Shown one piece after another: positions 27,701 through 41,459 of a stretch of 64,000 nt of DNA. A model generated the notes under the pieces. The model saw nothing but the letters and a program-made list of their open reading frames with translations, was not told the DNA's origin and ran no database searches. The stretch lies in contig WJXW01000018.1 in the NCBI GenBank assembly GCA_015832175.1, positions 971,035 through 1,035,034 of the forward strand, written 5' to 3'. A program made the position numbers and the translations under genes. Within the stretch, counting starts at the first letter, position 1; every line of letters begins with the position of its first letter. This DNA is from Paraphaeosphaeria minitans. Taxonomy: Eukaryota; Ascomycota; Dothideomycetes; Pleosporales; Didymosphaeriaceae.

Positions 27701-30700
27701 TACTACATTAAATTATAAGATTTCTAGATTAAATTCTGCTACTAGAGCTACAGCTAATCAAAAAGATCTTACTACTAGGGTAGCAGTATAGGTAGAGTGG
27801 AGAGTATTCTTTTTCTAAAGATCTCCTCTTACAACAATTTAAGCTTTACACTTTTTAAAGTATCTGTTTTAATTAAACTTATAGGTAAAGACCCACTTTA
27901 AAAGGAGCGGTCGCTCTAACACCTCTAATTATTTAATCTCTGTCTAGGTACCTTTATCTTACAAAGTCGAGATCTCCTTATAAGTGGTAAGGAGAAATAG
28001 CTTCCTATATAGATAATTATAAAGGTGTTTCTATAGGGTTAGCTCTAGTGTAAGCTCGTCTCTATAAGTCTAAGCTATATAAGACGCTCTAGGCGCCTTT
28101 CTAAGCATAGAAGCGAATACTATTATATTTAGTGTAATATATTCTTCTTACTTAGACTAGGCCTCTACTGCTTCTAGTATAAATATGTGCTCTAATATTA
28201 TATTAAAATTACTTTAAAGATAATTAGCAATTAGTGCATAAGCACCTAGCTTCCACCTACTCTCTAGCTAATTATCCTAATTATTTTGCTTCCTTAATCT
28301 TCGCAATAGTAGATAGCGATTTATTAGTTAGTTAATTTCTAGTGCTTTACTATAATTTCGCCTACTTATTCTACTTGCCTCTAGATAGATCTGCCTTCGC
28401 CTTTAGTGCGCTAGTAGGTTATCTACTTTGTCTAGCGTGATTAAGTTATCTGCGCTAGGTTAATTAGTAACCTAATTAGTTTCTACTAATAAATAGGGTA
28501 TTAAATCCTTAGATTCTAGTAGGCCAGCTCTTCTAGTAGTGTTCTGGTGGCTGCTAGATATCTCTTAATTACTTAACAGATCACCCCTAAGATTACCTAG
28601 CTCTAGTGTCTAATTAGGGGTCATAAGTCCTATGCTTTCTTTCCCACTTAAGCGAATTCTTAGCTGCTAGCTAGCTAAGCCTATAGCTTACTTAGTAGTA
28701 GGTACCTTAGGTTCCTAATTACTTAGCTAGCCTACTTCGCTTTTAATCACCTAAGGATCACCTATAGGTCTAGTAGCAGTTCTTATATACTTTTTTATTT
28801 TAGGAAGAATATTAAGTGCGTTTTTATACACTTCTCTTAGATTATTTAGCTCTCCTTCTTAGAGGCTTTCTACTATTTTTAACGCTTCTATCTTTAAAAT
28901 AGATTATTTCTTTAATCCTTTATAAAATAAGGACTTATTAAACTTTACGTTTTATGTGGTAATTACCTAATTAAGCTAGAGAATCTATATTTAGTAGATA
29001 TTAGAAGCTTTATAGCCTACTAGGTATCTAATATAGCCCCTAGGATTTACTTTAAATTCTCTTTTGTCTTACCTAGCTGTACGCTCCTAATCCAAAGGGT
29101 AAGCTTAGTAGCTATAGGCGTAGACAGCACTCTAGTTTAGACAAAGATTAGCTGTCCTATATTGTGTTTTTACTAGTTTGAAATAATAAAAATATTGTCT
29201 AAACTAAGCATCTAACGTTTCATTAGGTGATTAATAGCCTAATACTAGGCTAGGAATTATTCCTTAGAGCTAGCATGCCGCTTGTATAATCTTAGGCCAG
29301 AGATTTAATAGTAGATTTACGCTTATTTATATTTTAATTACTTTTATTATAAGCTCTTAGCCTGCTCTTTCTATAGCGCTATTAGGCTTATACGTATAGG
29401 GCGGTAGTCTGCTAATTATTATCCTTTCCTAATTAGCCTAAAATTCGTACTGGGATTTCCCTCTCTATAGAAGTGTTGCTGTATTATTATCCTAGTAGAT
29501 TTTTGTGATTTAAAGCTCGTATTTTATATTAATAAGAGCTAAGAAATCCTACCACACTCTTATTATCTTAGAAAGCGTCTTTGTTCTAAGATTAAAAACG
29601 TAAGGTTTCTTACTAAAATCTTCTTTAATTAGCAAAACCTAGTTTTCTCTATTTTAAGCAGTAGGCATATTAAATAGATCTTAGGATAATAAGTAAAATG
29701 GCCTAGGTAATTGTTCTCTAGGTCTCCTAGAGATTACCTGGGTTATATGTGTAGTAGCATAGTGCTCGCAATCCTTTCTTAATATTCTAGTGATTTTTAC
29801 ACCTTAGGCTGCAGTTACTAGAGCTTATAGGGCTCTACTTCCTGTATGCCCTGCTTAAAGGTGCTAGAGGTTCTTAGAATCTAATCTCTTAAAATTAACC
29901 TAGGATAATCCTTTAGTAGTCACACTTATAATAGTTAGATAAGAGCGGATTAGCTTATATTATAGGAAAGTAAGGTTATGCTTGCATTTTAGGTCTACTA
30001 AGATAACACTTTGTTCTAGGCTTCTAATCTTAAAAGTGTAATCTAAACTAAGGTACTAAATCTTTGCTTTCTTTAAAAGAGCTTCTAATACAATATTCAC
30101 ATAAAAGCCTTCTACTACTCTCACTCCTTAGAGTAGTAGATTTTCTATAAATTTCCTATTTTTCTAATGTAAAGCGTTTTTAATTAGTCTATTACTAATT
30201 CCTAAGATTAGGAGGCTTTGTGTACCTACCTCTACACTCTTGTTTAATAATTAAAACGTCCTAGGAATAAGTCTTTTATAATTATTAACTAGGTGAACTG
30301 CTGTAGCACTGTCTAGTATTGTATATTCTAATAGAGGATGAGTGTTAGAATGTAGAGTAGAGTAGACACCTAATGCTCTATTATCTATAGGCAGATTGAA
30401 TAGGTTTAGTAGAGCAGCAGTAATACTACTAGGATACTTAATAGTTTTAGTGGAGGATTATTTCTTATTCTATTCTGCCTTCGTAATTACATTATAAAGG
30501 TTTAACCACTTAGGCTGCTTAAGTTAATTAAGAATCTCTAATTTTTCTTTATTAGTAAGATTAAATAACAATGTTCTATCCTAGGGTAATCCAGCTATTG
30601 CGGTTTAAAGTCTTTAGCACTCCATTAGTTTCTACCTATAAGTATAGGGCTTATAGGGACAGTTTGGTTGTTTCTTTGTCTAATTAGACAAACTAGAACT

Positions 30701-30900
30701 ATTAGAGTTAGTAGATTGTTTTAATAATCTATTAAAAGTGGCGAATACCCTACTTATTTTATTAGAACTAGATTAGATTAAATACTCCTAGATAAGCGCC
30801 AAAAATACCTTCCCTAGATTATCTAGCGTAATCTAATTCTGTCCTAGCGTCTTATTCTAAATTAGCTGTTAGTTTATTAATTAGGCCTAATCTAGTGCTA

Positions 30901-31345
30901 TACGCGCAGCGATTACATCTAAGAAATCTTAGGTAGTAAGTAGTTTACTAATTTCGCTAATTAAGTAGGTCTTTGCTTTTTAATAAAGGAGCTACTACTC
31001 TTTAAACTAGGTCTTAGGACTTTGTCTTACCTACTTAGCCTTCTTAAGATAAGCGTAGTATAAAGCTTAAATATTATTCTATATAGCTCTTTTATTTAGT
31101 GTAAGATCTTCCTTTAAGAAGTACTATACGCGCGGCGATTGCATCTAGGAAATCTTAGGTAGTAAGCGGTCCGCTAATTTCGCTAATTAAGTAGGTCTTT
31201 GCTTTTTAATAGAGGAGCTGCCACTCTTTAAACTAGGTCTTAGGACTTTGTCTTACCTACTTAGCCTTCTTAAAATAAGCGCAGTATAAAGCTTAAATAT
31301 TATTCTATATAGCTCCTTTATTTAGTGCGAGATCTTTCTTTAAAA
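30901..31345 (-). repeat. 226-bp tandem duplication inside the gag region of H
   Basis: The block beginning TACGCGC(A/G)GCGATT is present at 30901 and again at 31127, with high identity and mostly transition differences. 226 is not a multiple of 3, so the duplication shifts the reading frame. Either it arose after the element lost function or it reflects damage during reverse transcription. Confidence 0.85.
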
Positions 31346-31906
31346 GTTAAATTAGGGACTAAAGCGTAGTTTAGCGTGTATTAACTAGAGTGATTATGGC
31401 AGGAGTAAGCAGATTAGGTGATACTATAGCGTTTACCTAAGTCTAGAGATTCTGTATCTTAGTATAGTCTGCTTGCTAGTCTGAAACTACTACTCTATAT
31501 TCTACTATTTGTAAAGGAAAGCTCTCCTTATCTATTTTATACTTAGCAAGCTCTGCTTTGTATAATTAAATACTTACTACAGAGGCTGTATCTGTAATTA
31601 GTAATAGTTTCTATAGGAGCGGAGGTTATTCTAGCTTTGCGTAATTAATTGCTAGAGCGTTAATCGCCTTTAGGTTAATTTAGTTCTAGATTCCTTTTAA
31701 GTTTGCTTAGAATTAAAGCTGGACAAACTAGTAAGGCTAACTAGCGCGATTAACGAGCTATACTTCTGCCATTTCACTAATTTTTGTAATTAGAAATGGG
31801 GGGTTATATTATAAAGAGGTTCTAAATAGAGTGTTATATAATAATTTAAGCGTTGCTAAGTAAGCAGGGAGAATTATCCTATGTTCTAAGCGCTAGGCTC
31901 ATAACT

Positions 31907-32100
31907 ATTATAGTAAAAAGGGCTCAAACTATTACAGGATATTTAGGAGCAGAGTTGTAAAGAATACAAAGAGCTAATTGTAGGAAAGGATGCTAAAAGG
32001 GCAGACTATATACAAAAGAAACAAGCCTCTTAGTAAGAATCCCGTGATCTGAATTAGTGGATCCAGAAAGAATTACGGAAGTGAGTGTTTTACTTTAACA
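31907..32100 (-). repeat. 5' LTR of H (194 bp, right)
   Basis: As read on plus it runs TATTATAGTAAAAAG...CTTTAACA and is followed by CTAGT. On the minus strand the internal region starts GTTATGAGCC, a possible primer-binding site that I cannot assign to a tRNA. Confidence 0.92.
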
Positions 32101-33580
32101 CTAGTAGAGTCTACCTATACCTATACTAGGAGGGTAAAGCACTTCCTAGACTACTTTAAAAGAGGAATAGCTTTAGCCTAAGCTACTATTACCTATAGAC
32201 AGTAGCGTACTATAGAGGCTATAAACTATACCTACTACTCTATAGAGCGATTCTAAGTTAAAAACAAGATATAGTTCTTACTATATAACGTAAAAACTAA
32301 CTAGCTAAAGAAGAAACTTAACTAGCTTAAGGTTAAGTATACTATAATAGCTATACTATCTTTACTTATAGTAACGCTAGACTTACTTAGTAATCTCTAT
32401 AAGACTATCTATATTAACCTTCTTAAGTAAGTAGCAGACAATCTCCTGTCTAGTTAGACCTAGGCTAACGCCTAGCTAGGCCTAGCCCTAGAGCTAGAAG
32501 AAGCGGATCTAGACCTACATAAATAAAAAGTAAAGGAGGTCCTACATATTAAGAATACTTAGAGAAAATAATAATAGGCGCTAGTAAAGTAAACTAGGTA
32601 GGTATTGCTAACTTAGGTGCTAGTTAAAAATATTATAAACACTATAGCTCTAGACCGCTTTAAGGCCACCTAAGAGGACTATAGGCATAATAATAGTTCT
32701 ATCTAGCCTATAGGGAAGAACATATAAACATTATAAAAGAAGCTATAATAGGTATTTAAGAATTTATTCTCTTACTAACCTAGTAGAGGCGCTATCTATC
32801 TAAAAACTACTAAAGGCTATTAGCCCTAGGGTTATAATAACTAAAGCGGCACTAAAGTAACACTAAGTAGGAATAAAAGGGGGCTATAATAACTATATTA
32901 CTCTTCGCACTAGTAGTAGCGGCACCTAAGAGGGTGCACTAAGTTAGCCCTAGATAAAGGCTTAGGCAGAGTTACTCTATAAGGCTCTTAATATAGGTTA
33001 AAAGGTATACACTATTAGGCTAGGGCCACTAGAAAGGTAAGATAGTGTTAGCTAAGAGCTATCCTAAGTTACTTTATAATAGTAGTAAGTAGGTTAGTAG
33101 TTTACACTTAGGTCTAGGTTATTTTATTTAGGCGCTAGCCTATACTCTCCTTAGATTACTAGATATAATTTCTTATATTATTTATCTACCCCGCCACATT
33201 ATTAGCTAACGCTACTAGATTCTAATTATAGTTACTGCTACGCTAGGCTAGAGTTATTTAAAGCAAGGATACTACTAGGGCTATATCTATACTAGGGGGG
33301 GCAACTACTATTCTATTACTACACTAAAGTAGGGGTATAGCAAAGGAGTCTAGCTCCTAGATTAGGCTAGAGTTCTTAAGCGCTAAGTTTAGGTACTACT
33401 TATACTACTAGGCTAAGCGGTAGAACTCCACTATAAAGGTAGGCAGCGTTCTAGTTATAGGTTTCTAGGGGTTAGTGCTATACGTTCTAGGATTATAAAT
33501 ATATAAATTACTATTAACCTAGCCTCGCTCTACATATTTAATCTAGAGGCGCAGAGACTACCTTAGGCCTAGGTTATTAG

Positions 33581-34010
33581 TGTTAGGATCTAAAATCCAC
33601 ATAATGGCGAGAAGCTAGTTTTGTACCTAGTGGGCGCGTAGTAAGGATTAAGCAGGGATTTAATGCCAGCTACGCCTTAAATAAAGGAGTTACGTGACTA
33701 CTCTCTACAGAGCGCTTAATTACTCTGTACTAGAGTATAACACACGTAACCGCTCTCTACAAAGCGCTCTCTATAGAGCGCTCCCTACAGAGTAGACTTT
33801 ACTTAGTATATAGGAACGCGAAGATAGACTCTCTATACTTATATTTAATCTGTTTATTAATCTATTATTTAGATTCTAGTAGACTAAATTATTAACTTAT
33901 TACACTTTACAAAATACTATTATATTAATAAGACCTTCTACCTTCTGTAAGTACTCCTACCTAAGAACTAACCTTAACCTTTAGAACTAGCTACCCTCTT
34001 AGATTTAATA
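33581..34010 (+). repeat. 5' LTR of C (430 bp)
   Basis: It starts TGTTAGGATC and ends GATTTAATA. U3 (33581-33802) has repeated AGAGCGCT motifs and shares nothing evident with the 411-bp LTRs. From 33803 on it is homologous to them. Confidence 0.94.
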
Positions 34011-37000
34011 TCTTAAACACCCTTAATATAAGTACTTTATAAACTCCTACCTTTTCTATAGCTTTAAGTGCCGCTAAGATTACTCCTATAAAAGATAGTA
34101 GTAAGGCGTATAAACCTAATCTCTATTTTAGTAAATAATCTTAAACTAACGTCTAGATTCTCTAGTTAGACCTCTACTTCTTTAACTTAGACAAACCCCT
34201 TAAAGATAAGAAAAAGGTTATCTTTGCAATAATATATATGCAAGGAGATACAGAATTATAGATCTATTCCTACCTTAAAAAGTACCTAGGAATAGACTAT
34301 AATAATAATAACAATAACTACGTAGACAACTATACTAATATAGTTAACATTATTAAGGATTATAATAACTTTAAGAAATGCCTTAAATAACTTTTTAGAA
34401 TTGCTAATAAGGACTCTATTGTAAAAGCAAAGATTTAGACTATAACTTAGAAATAATTAGTAGCTAAGTATATAGCTAAGTTTTGTAGATACGCTGTGTA
34501 GCTTAACTAGGATAATAAATCTCTTTAGAATATATACAAATAAGGACTTAAATAGAAACTATATAAGGAACTCTTATATAGTAATACACAAATCGCTAAC
34601 CTTAAAGAACTATACAAAGAAACTATTAGAATTAATAGAGAGTAGTTTTTACTATAGTAAGAGCTCTACTAAAACCCTAAGGCGATAAGCTTTAGATAAC
34701 TAGCAAAAGTGGTTTATAAGAACCCTATTAGAATTATTTAAAAGTAATAGCTAAGGAACTACTAGAGATACGAACTAATAGAAGATGTCCAGTTTAACTA
34801 TATAGGCAAAGGAAAAGGAGGAAAGATAGGCCCTAAGTAGCCTAATAAACACGTCTCTAATAGAAGTTAATAACTAATAACTAAGACCTGTAAATACTTT
34901 ATATGTAGCAAACTAGGCTATATAGCTAGGAACTATAGATTAAAGAACAAAGTCTATTAAGCTAAGTTAAATATACTAACTATTAAGGACTAAGAACCTA
35001 ATAAAGAATAGGAAGTTATTATAACACTATTTAGTTACTAACGCGTTACACTAGAATAAAATAAGTGATTAAATTTACCTAACTTATAACTATATAAAGA
35101 TCTAGAAGATAACTCTAACGTATACTATAACACAGAAGACGTAAAAGAGATACTAAGATCTCCTACTCCTTACTTATAAAGTAGGCGGGAAGAAGACAAC
35201 CCTATGTCACCTAAGTATAAACTAAATGTTTAGGACTATATAGAACCCTACGAGGCACTAAAAGGAATATAACCCTATAAAAATAAGAAATTAGACTACG
35301 TACTAAAGTACTACCTAGACCACTAAAATCCTACACACTAATTCTATATATAGACGCATTGCGGAGAACCAATATACATATAATATAAGGTAGAAAAAGA
35401 GGAGAATAAGAAATAACCTAGAAGGAAACTACGCTGTAGATAGATGTAGATAGACTACCCTATTGCAGCTTATAATAAACACCTTTAGGATAAATAATAA
35501 GTAAAATACTTTCCTTACCTTACGCTAAAGGGTAATAAGTACTATAATATACTTATTAATAAAGACTATATATAACTGTACTAGTATACGTGTCTAAACT
35601 AAAACTGCAAATACTACTATATAGCTAAACGTTTAGACAGCTTTATAAACTGCCCTACGTAAGAAGTAATAATAGAACTACTAATTTAACTAGTACATAG
35701 GAATAGTAAAGACTGTAGAAGAAAAAACAAAAGAACATCCTTACAGGAAGAAGAACAAGATAATCTATATAAGCTATATACTTAAGAACAACAATAGAAG
35801 CAGATACTTAGAAACGCATACTAGGCACTAGAACTTAATTACAACCTACACAAGTAGATATCTTTTTTAGGCCTAAACTTAGACAAGAAAACGCCTTTAT
35901 TAAATTAAATGCTATAGTAAGCATAGTATTAGTTAAGCTACTAGTATAGCTTAAAAGAATATAGGCTTAAGCTCTTATAGACTTAGGAATAGAAAGGAAC
36001 TTTATATCTTATTAGATAGTAAGATAAGTAGGACTTATAATATTAGCGAAAGAAGTACCCTATATTATCTATATTATAAATAGATCCCTAATGCCTAAGA
36101 TACCTTAGATATACTAAGAGGTTACTACTATAATAACAGTCTAAAGACATAGAGAGGAACTTACCTTAGATGTCTTACTAGGATCTAAGTATAAGTTAGT
36201 CTTAGGATTACCTTAGTTAATAATACACAACCTATAGATTAACTAGGGTATAAAGAAAATATTGTTTAAACGCTGCAATTATATATTATAAGTAAAGCCT
36301 ACGCATTAACTAAAAATAATAGTAGATAAAAGAGTTATTAATAATATAATACTACAATAGATAGTTAAAAAATAGAAGCATACCTTAGTAAACACTAGTA
36401 GAAACTACTAGGTTAAGAAGCGCGAGAAGGAGGACGATAGTATACCCCTCACCTTACTAAGAGAGTATAGGAAATAGACACATATATTTACGGAAAAGGA
36501 AGGAAAAGCAAACCTACTAGAATATTAACCCTAGGATCTTATAATAGACCTAAAAGAAAGAAAAACGCCACCCTTTAGACTACTATACAGTAAGACAGGA
36601 GAAGAACTCCTTAAAAAACATAATTTTATTAAGGTAAACCTTAAGAAAGAATATATATAACTATTAAAGTTACTAGTAGTAAGCCCTTTTATATTTAATA
36701 AGAAGAAGGATAGATTAAACAGACTATATATTAACTACTAATAACTTAATAATATAACAATAAAGAACTAATATCTACTACTAAACATTATAGAGTTACA
36801 AGATTAACTATCTTAAGCTAAGATATTTATAATAATAGATCTAAGAGACAGTTACCACCTTATATAAATTAAGAAAGGTAAAGAATAGAAAACAGCGTTT
36901 TAATCACGCTACAGACTATTTAAATATAAGGTTATGCCTTTTGGACTTATAAGCACACTAGCAGCTTTTATAGCACTTATTAAAAACGTACTCTATAAAC

Positions 37001-39811
37001 ATCTAGACATATTTGTTATCGCGTATATAGATAATATCCTCGTCTTTTCTAAAAACAAATCAGACTACACTAAGCATATATAGACAGTACTAGAAGCACT
37101 AGACAAAGCATACCTTTATATTAAACTTAAGAAATGTAAGTTTAACGTTAAATAACTTAAATTCCTAGAACACATTATTACTATAGAAAGAATTAAGATA
37201 GCACTAAGTAAGGTTAAATATATTAAGAACTAGCTAATACTAAAGACAGCTAAGAATATCTAAGAATTCTTAGGATTCTATAGATTTAACTAACAATTCA
37301 TTTAAAATTACACAAAAGTTATAATACCTTTAACAAATCTTATAAAAAAGGACGTACCCTTTAAATAAATAGATAAGTGTAGAATGTTATTCTAACTCCT
37401 TAAGACAGCATGTATTATAGAACCTGTCCTTATTTATTTTAGAAGCGATAAACTACTACGCTTTAAAATAGACGCTAGCAATCTTACGCTAGGTGCCTAC
37501 GCTAAATAAAAATATAATAGTAAATAGCACCTAATTACCTACTACTTATATAAATTTAATAACGCTAAAACACAATACAACGTATATAATAAAGAACTCT
37601 ACGCTATTGTTAAAGCCTTAAAGCACTAGAGGATTTATACACTTAGTTACTTAACGCTAGAAATCTACATAAATTATAAGAACCTTCTAAGGTTCACAAT
37701 AACAAAAGAACTTACGCCATAACAACAAAGATAGTTACAGACCACTAGGTAGTATAAGTTTAAAATTATCTATGTAGCTAGAAAAGAAAATGGCAGAGCA
37801 GACGCTCTTAGCTAACAAAGTAATCTAGTAGGAGAAAAAGCAAAAACTTTCTCTACAATTCTTTATAAAGCTAAAGATAGATCTCTAGAACTAATAGTAG
37901 AACTAAATTAACTTTTAGTAATTAACTAAGAAGTTCTAGAACATCTACAGACTAAGATTATCTAACAATACCACAATAACCCTATATACAGACACCTAGG
38001 CATTATAAAGATAATAGAACTTATCTAAAGGAATTACACCTTTAAAGGAATTAAGAAAGCTATAATAACTTATATCTGTAAATATATAGAATACTAGAAA
38101 AACAAACACAGTACACATTTTAAATATAGAGAAATGTAAGTAATTAGAATACTAACAGCACTATAGGAAGACATAACTATAGATTTTATTATAGGAATTC
38201 TAAACTCTAAGAATCTAATAATAGGAATTAAATACGACAGCGTACTAGTAATAGTCTACTAACTAACTAAGTATGTTAAGCTTATTCTATGTCTTAAAAG
38301 AATAACAGCAAAGGAACTTACTTTTCTTATCCTAGACTAACTAATTAGATACTACAGAATCCTAAAAATAATTATTAGCAACAGAGACAAACTCTTTATA
38401 TTAAATTATTAGACAACGCTTATAGCACTACTTAGAACGAAACAAAAGCTATTAACAGCTTACTATTTATAAATAGACAGACAGACAGAACGTACAAACT
38501 AAACTATAGAAACGTACCTACGCATCTACTACAACAGTTAGAAGAATAACTAGGTTTTATTACTACCTATAGCATAGTTAGCCTATAATAACAAAGTATT
38601 AGTAGTATTAGGATATACACTATTCTATACAAACTATAGAAGACACCTATATCTCTTTAACTAACAATTTCCTACGATAATTAAAGCAAAAGAAGCCATA
38701 GATATAGCAGAAAATATAAAGAAAATACACTAACAACTCTAAGAAAATCTTAAGAAAGCTCAGTAGTAATTAATTTTATACTAAAATTAAAAACAAAAAA
38801 TAGCACCTTAGCTAAAAAAAGGGGATAAAGCATATTTACTTACAAAGAACCTTTAAACTTAGAAGAAAAAACACAAGAAACTAGATTATATTAAGGTTAG
38901 ACTATTTTACATTTCTAAGCAAATATTACTAGTAAACTATAAGTTAGAACTACCGCCAGATACAAAGATACACCTAGTATTCTACGTATTACTACTAGAA
39001 CTAGTAGACCCTAATACACTAGTTAAAACCACCTTCTACCACTAGACTAAGGAAGAAAATAAATTTAAGGTTAAAAAAATTCTAGAATACAATTAGCATA
39101 ATAACATATACTTTATTAAGTAGAAAGGTTACCTACATAGCAAAAACACCTAGAAACTAAAAAATAATCTAGGAAACTATTAGCAAAAGATTAAAGAATT
39201 CTATTAGAAATATAAATATACCTAGGAGGATTATAGTACTAACGCTATAGTATCTACTATATTAAGCGTTAACTACATTACTACAGAGTAACTAACAGTC
39301 GCTGCAGTAGTAGGATAATTAACAGTATCTGCATTTATGTCCTTACTATCTACAGTTATTTCCGCAGCTAGATATAACATCTTCTTATAAGCACGCTCTT
39401 TAGCCTAAGCTAGTATCTTCTTATTTTGTAACAACTGCACTATTAGGAGAGATAACGCCTTTTTATCCTCTTTAACCTTCTTCTTATACTCCTTATAAGT
39501 CTTATCTAGCAATAACTAACTTATATTTACACACAGATAACCTAAGTAAATATATTTAGAACACTTTAAACCTAAATCTAGTATAATATAGTAAATAGAA
39601 CCTTTAAAACTGTAGTTAATACAAGAGTTCTCTACGATAATATTAGCTTCTTAAATCTTGCAATATAATTAATGTTTTTAAATAGTAAAGTCGCTAGGTA
39701 TAATACTAATAGATGTACTTATAGTAAGCAGGGTTAGCAGAATAGCTTACGTAACAATAGCTAAGATCTAAATATATAATTTAGAACAAATCTATAAAAG
39801 AGAGGGGATAA

Positions 39812-40241
39812 TATTAGGATCTAAAATCTATATAATGGTAAGAAGCTAGTTTTATACCTAGTGGGCGCGTAGTAAGGATTAAGTAGGGATTTAATGCTAG
39901 CTACGCCTTAAACAAAGGAGTTATGTAACTACTTTCTACAGAGCGCTTAATTACTCTATACTAGAGTATAATATATATAACTACTCTCTATAGAGCGCTC
40001 TCTCTAGAGCGCTCCCCACAGAGCGGACTTTACTTAGTATATAGGAACGCAAAGATAGACTCTCTATACTTATATTTAATCTGTTTATTAATCTATTATT
40101 TAGATTCTAGTAGACTAAATTGTTAACTTATTACACTTCGCAAGATACTATTATATTAATAAGACCTTCCACCTTCTGTAAGTACTCCTGTCCAAGAACT
40201 AACCTTAACCTTTAGGACTAGCTACCCTCTTGGATTTAACA
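39812..40241 (+). repeat. 3' LTR of C (430 bp)
   Basis: It starts TATTAGGATC after the tract AGAGGGGATAA, ends GGATTTAACA and is followed by ATTAG. Confidence 0.94.
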
Positions 40242-41266
40242 ATTAGTAAAGGGGGCAGAATTATACTAGTAGGTGGCCTTAGTACAATAGTAGGCGCTAT
40301 AGAAGTAGCCCTAAAATAGTTAATAGCTATACAAACATTAATAATAGTCTAGAATATAAAGCTATAGACTTACTCTACGCGCCTAAGCCGCCTTAGGCGC
40401 CTAATATATTTAATATATATAAAGCCTATATTAGAATTAGCTAGCTCTTTATTTAAACTATCTCTTTAAAGGACCGCGCTCTTAGTAACGTAGAGCCACT
40501 TTAGGGTATAGGTAGGGGTAATAGAGTTAGGGCGATTAGCTAGTACACGCCTCTTAGAGGTTATAAAAAGGTAAGAGCAATTACTACTATTAGGCTACTA
40601 TATAGGTATATTAAGGCTCTAAAAAATCTCTTCTACTTTAGTGTTATTAATCTCCTTCTTAGTATACGCATAGCTAGGCTTAGTAAGGCGCTAGTTTAGG
40701 TCTAAAAGGTTATTACTACTACTACTACTAGGACTAAAAATATCTGCTAAGGCAGCGCTACCTTAGAGGCTATTATTAATAATATTAATATTAGCCGCAG
40801 CTGCGAATAGAACGCTAAAAAAAAGAGCTAAAAAGCTAATAAGAGTATAGGAGCGTATAGCGTAGGAATAAAAGAGAGACTAGATTAGGGCTAGAAAGAG
40901 GTAAAGATAGAGGTAGTTGTAGATAGTTAAAAAAGTTAGAATAGGCGCAGGTTAAGGTTAGTATAAGAAAGAGAGAGTAGAGAAGGGAAGAAGGAAGGTA
41001 AAGTAATATAGATATAAAGAAACTATAATAGTAACGCACTACTAAGGTAATAAATATATAATAATTATATTAGAAAGGGCAGGAGCGCTGTCCTATCGCC
41101 TTATAATAATAAGGTAAATAAATAAACTACCTAATAAGGGCCCTCGCCCTAAGGCTGCCTTAGGGCCGCCTCTATACTACTACCTTACTATAGTATAATA
41201 CCCCTAAGATCTCTAAAGCTTATCTTATAACTATAAGACGTTTTAAACTAAGTAAGGTCTAGGGTA

Positions 41267-41459
41267 TGTAATAGGCTAGGGTATAGCCCTAGCCTTTAGA
41301 AGAATCTTAAAGAAAGGAACTGCCCTAAAAAAGTAGACTTACTAAAGAAAACTCTTCTTATAAGCGGCACACCCCTCTATAGAGACTTAATACCTAGAAT
41401 TTATCCTTTACATTTTAGCACTTATAGTTCTATTCACTCTCTAAGGCTAGCCTATAATA
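41267..41459 (+). repeat. 3' LTR of G (193 bp)
   Basis: It reads TGTAATAGGCTAGGG...GCCTATAATA and is followed by GTTAG. Reading the flanks across the pair restores F's reverse transcriptase frame. Confidence 0.93.

Larger units (their letters stand above)
24557..32100 (-). mobile_element. Ty1/copia-type element H, inserted in the integrase of G
   Basis: LTRs of about 195 bp (24557-24751, 31907-32100) are flanked by CTAGT (24552-24556, 32101-32105). The tract CTAGGGGGTG beside the left LTR on minus sets the orientation. Minus-strand landmarks are the RT motif LYYINNILLLYYK near 27445-27470 (YVDD with V to I and both D to N), then WFLGV-VIRDRE near 27300-27360, which is characteristic of copia RTs, and an RNase H-like region near 26700-27100. 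Gag lies toward the right end and carries a 226-bp tandem duplication. About 1.7 kb between the end of pol (about 26500) and the 3' LTR contains no recognised gene. Element length is 7.5 kb, longer than typical 5-6 kb copia elements. Confidence 0.88.
33581..40241 (+). mobile_element. Complete chromovirus C (6.66 kb), inserted in G downstream of pol
   Basis: It has 430-bp LTRs (33581-34010, 39812-40241) and the duplication ATTAG (33576-33580, 40242-40246). The body closely resembles A, B and D. Gag begins after 34010, with a zinc-knuckle remnant near 34886-34925. Protease (ALIDL) is near 35970 and RT YIDNILVFS near 37020-37050 (second Asp changed to Asn). RNase H and integrase follow, and a chromodomain lies near 39090-39170. 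Differences between the two LTRs in the stretch I compared are all C/T or G/A. U3 and the last part of the internal region differ completely from A, B and D. It is the only copy of this family whole within the window. Confidence 0.94.
17062..41459 (+). mobile_element. Chromovirus G, inserted in the RT of F
   Basis: It is bounded by 193-bp LTRs and the duplication GTTAG (17057-17061, 41460-41464). Without its three insertions (E, H, C) it is about 7.1 kb. Plus-strand segments of its own are 17255-20351, 23397-24556, 32106-33580 and 40247-41266. Landmarks are a gag region around 17760-18090, a zinc-knuckle remnant near 18268-18315 (CTYYSKPNYIARAY) and RT YLDNLLIYT near 19675-19700. RNase H (DYKNLKY) is at 20330-20350, interrupted there by E and resuming at 23392. 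Integrase spans about 23500-24556, interrupted by H and resuming at 32101. A chromodomain-like stretch lies near 32535-32660. The final 1.8 kb before the 3' LTR, interrupted by C, encodes nothing I recognise. All frames are broken by transitions. Confidence 0.92.

Noticed and set aside
40836..41039. 67-residue minus-strand frame
   Set aside because: A by-product of AT-rich RIPped DNA within element G; Leu/Ser/Tyr-rich with no start context or motif.
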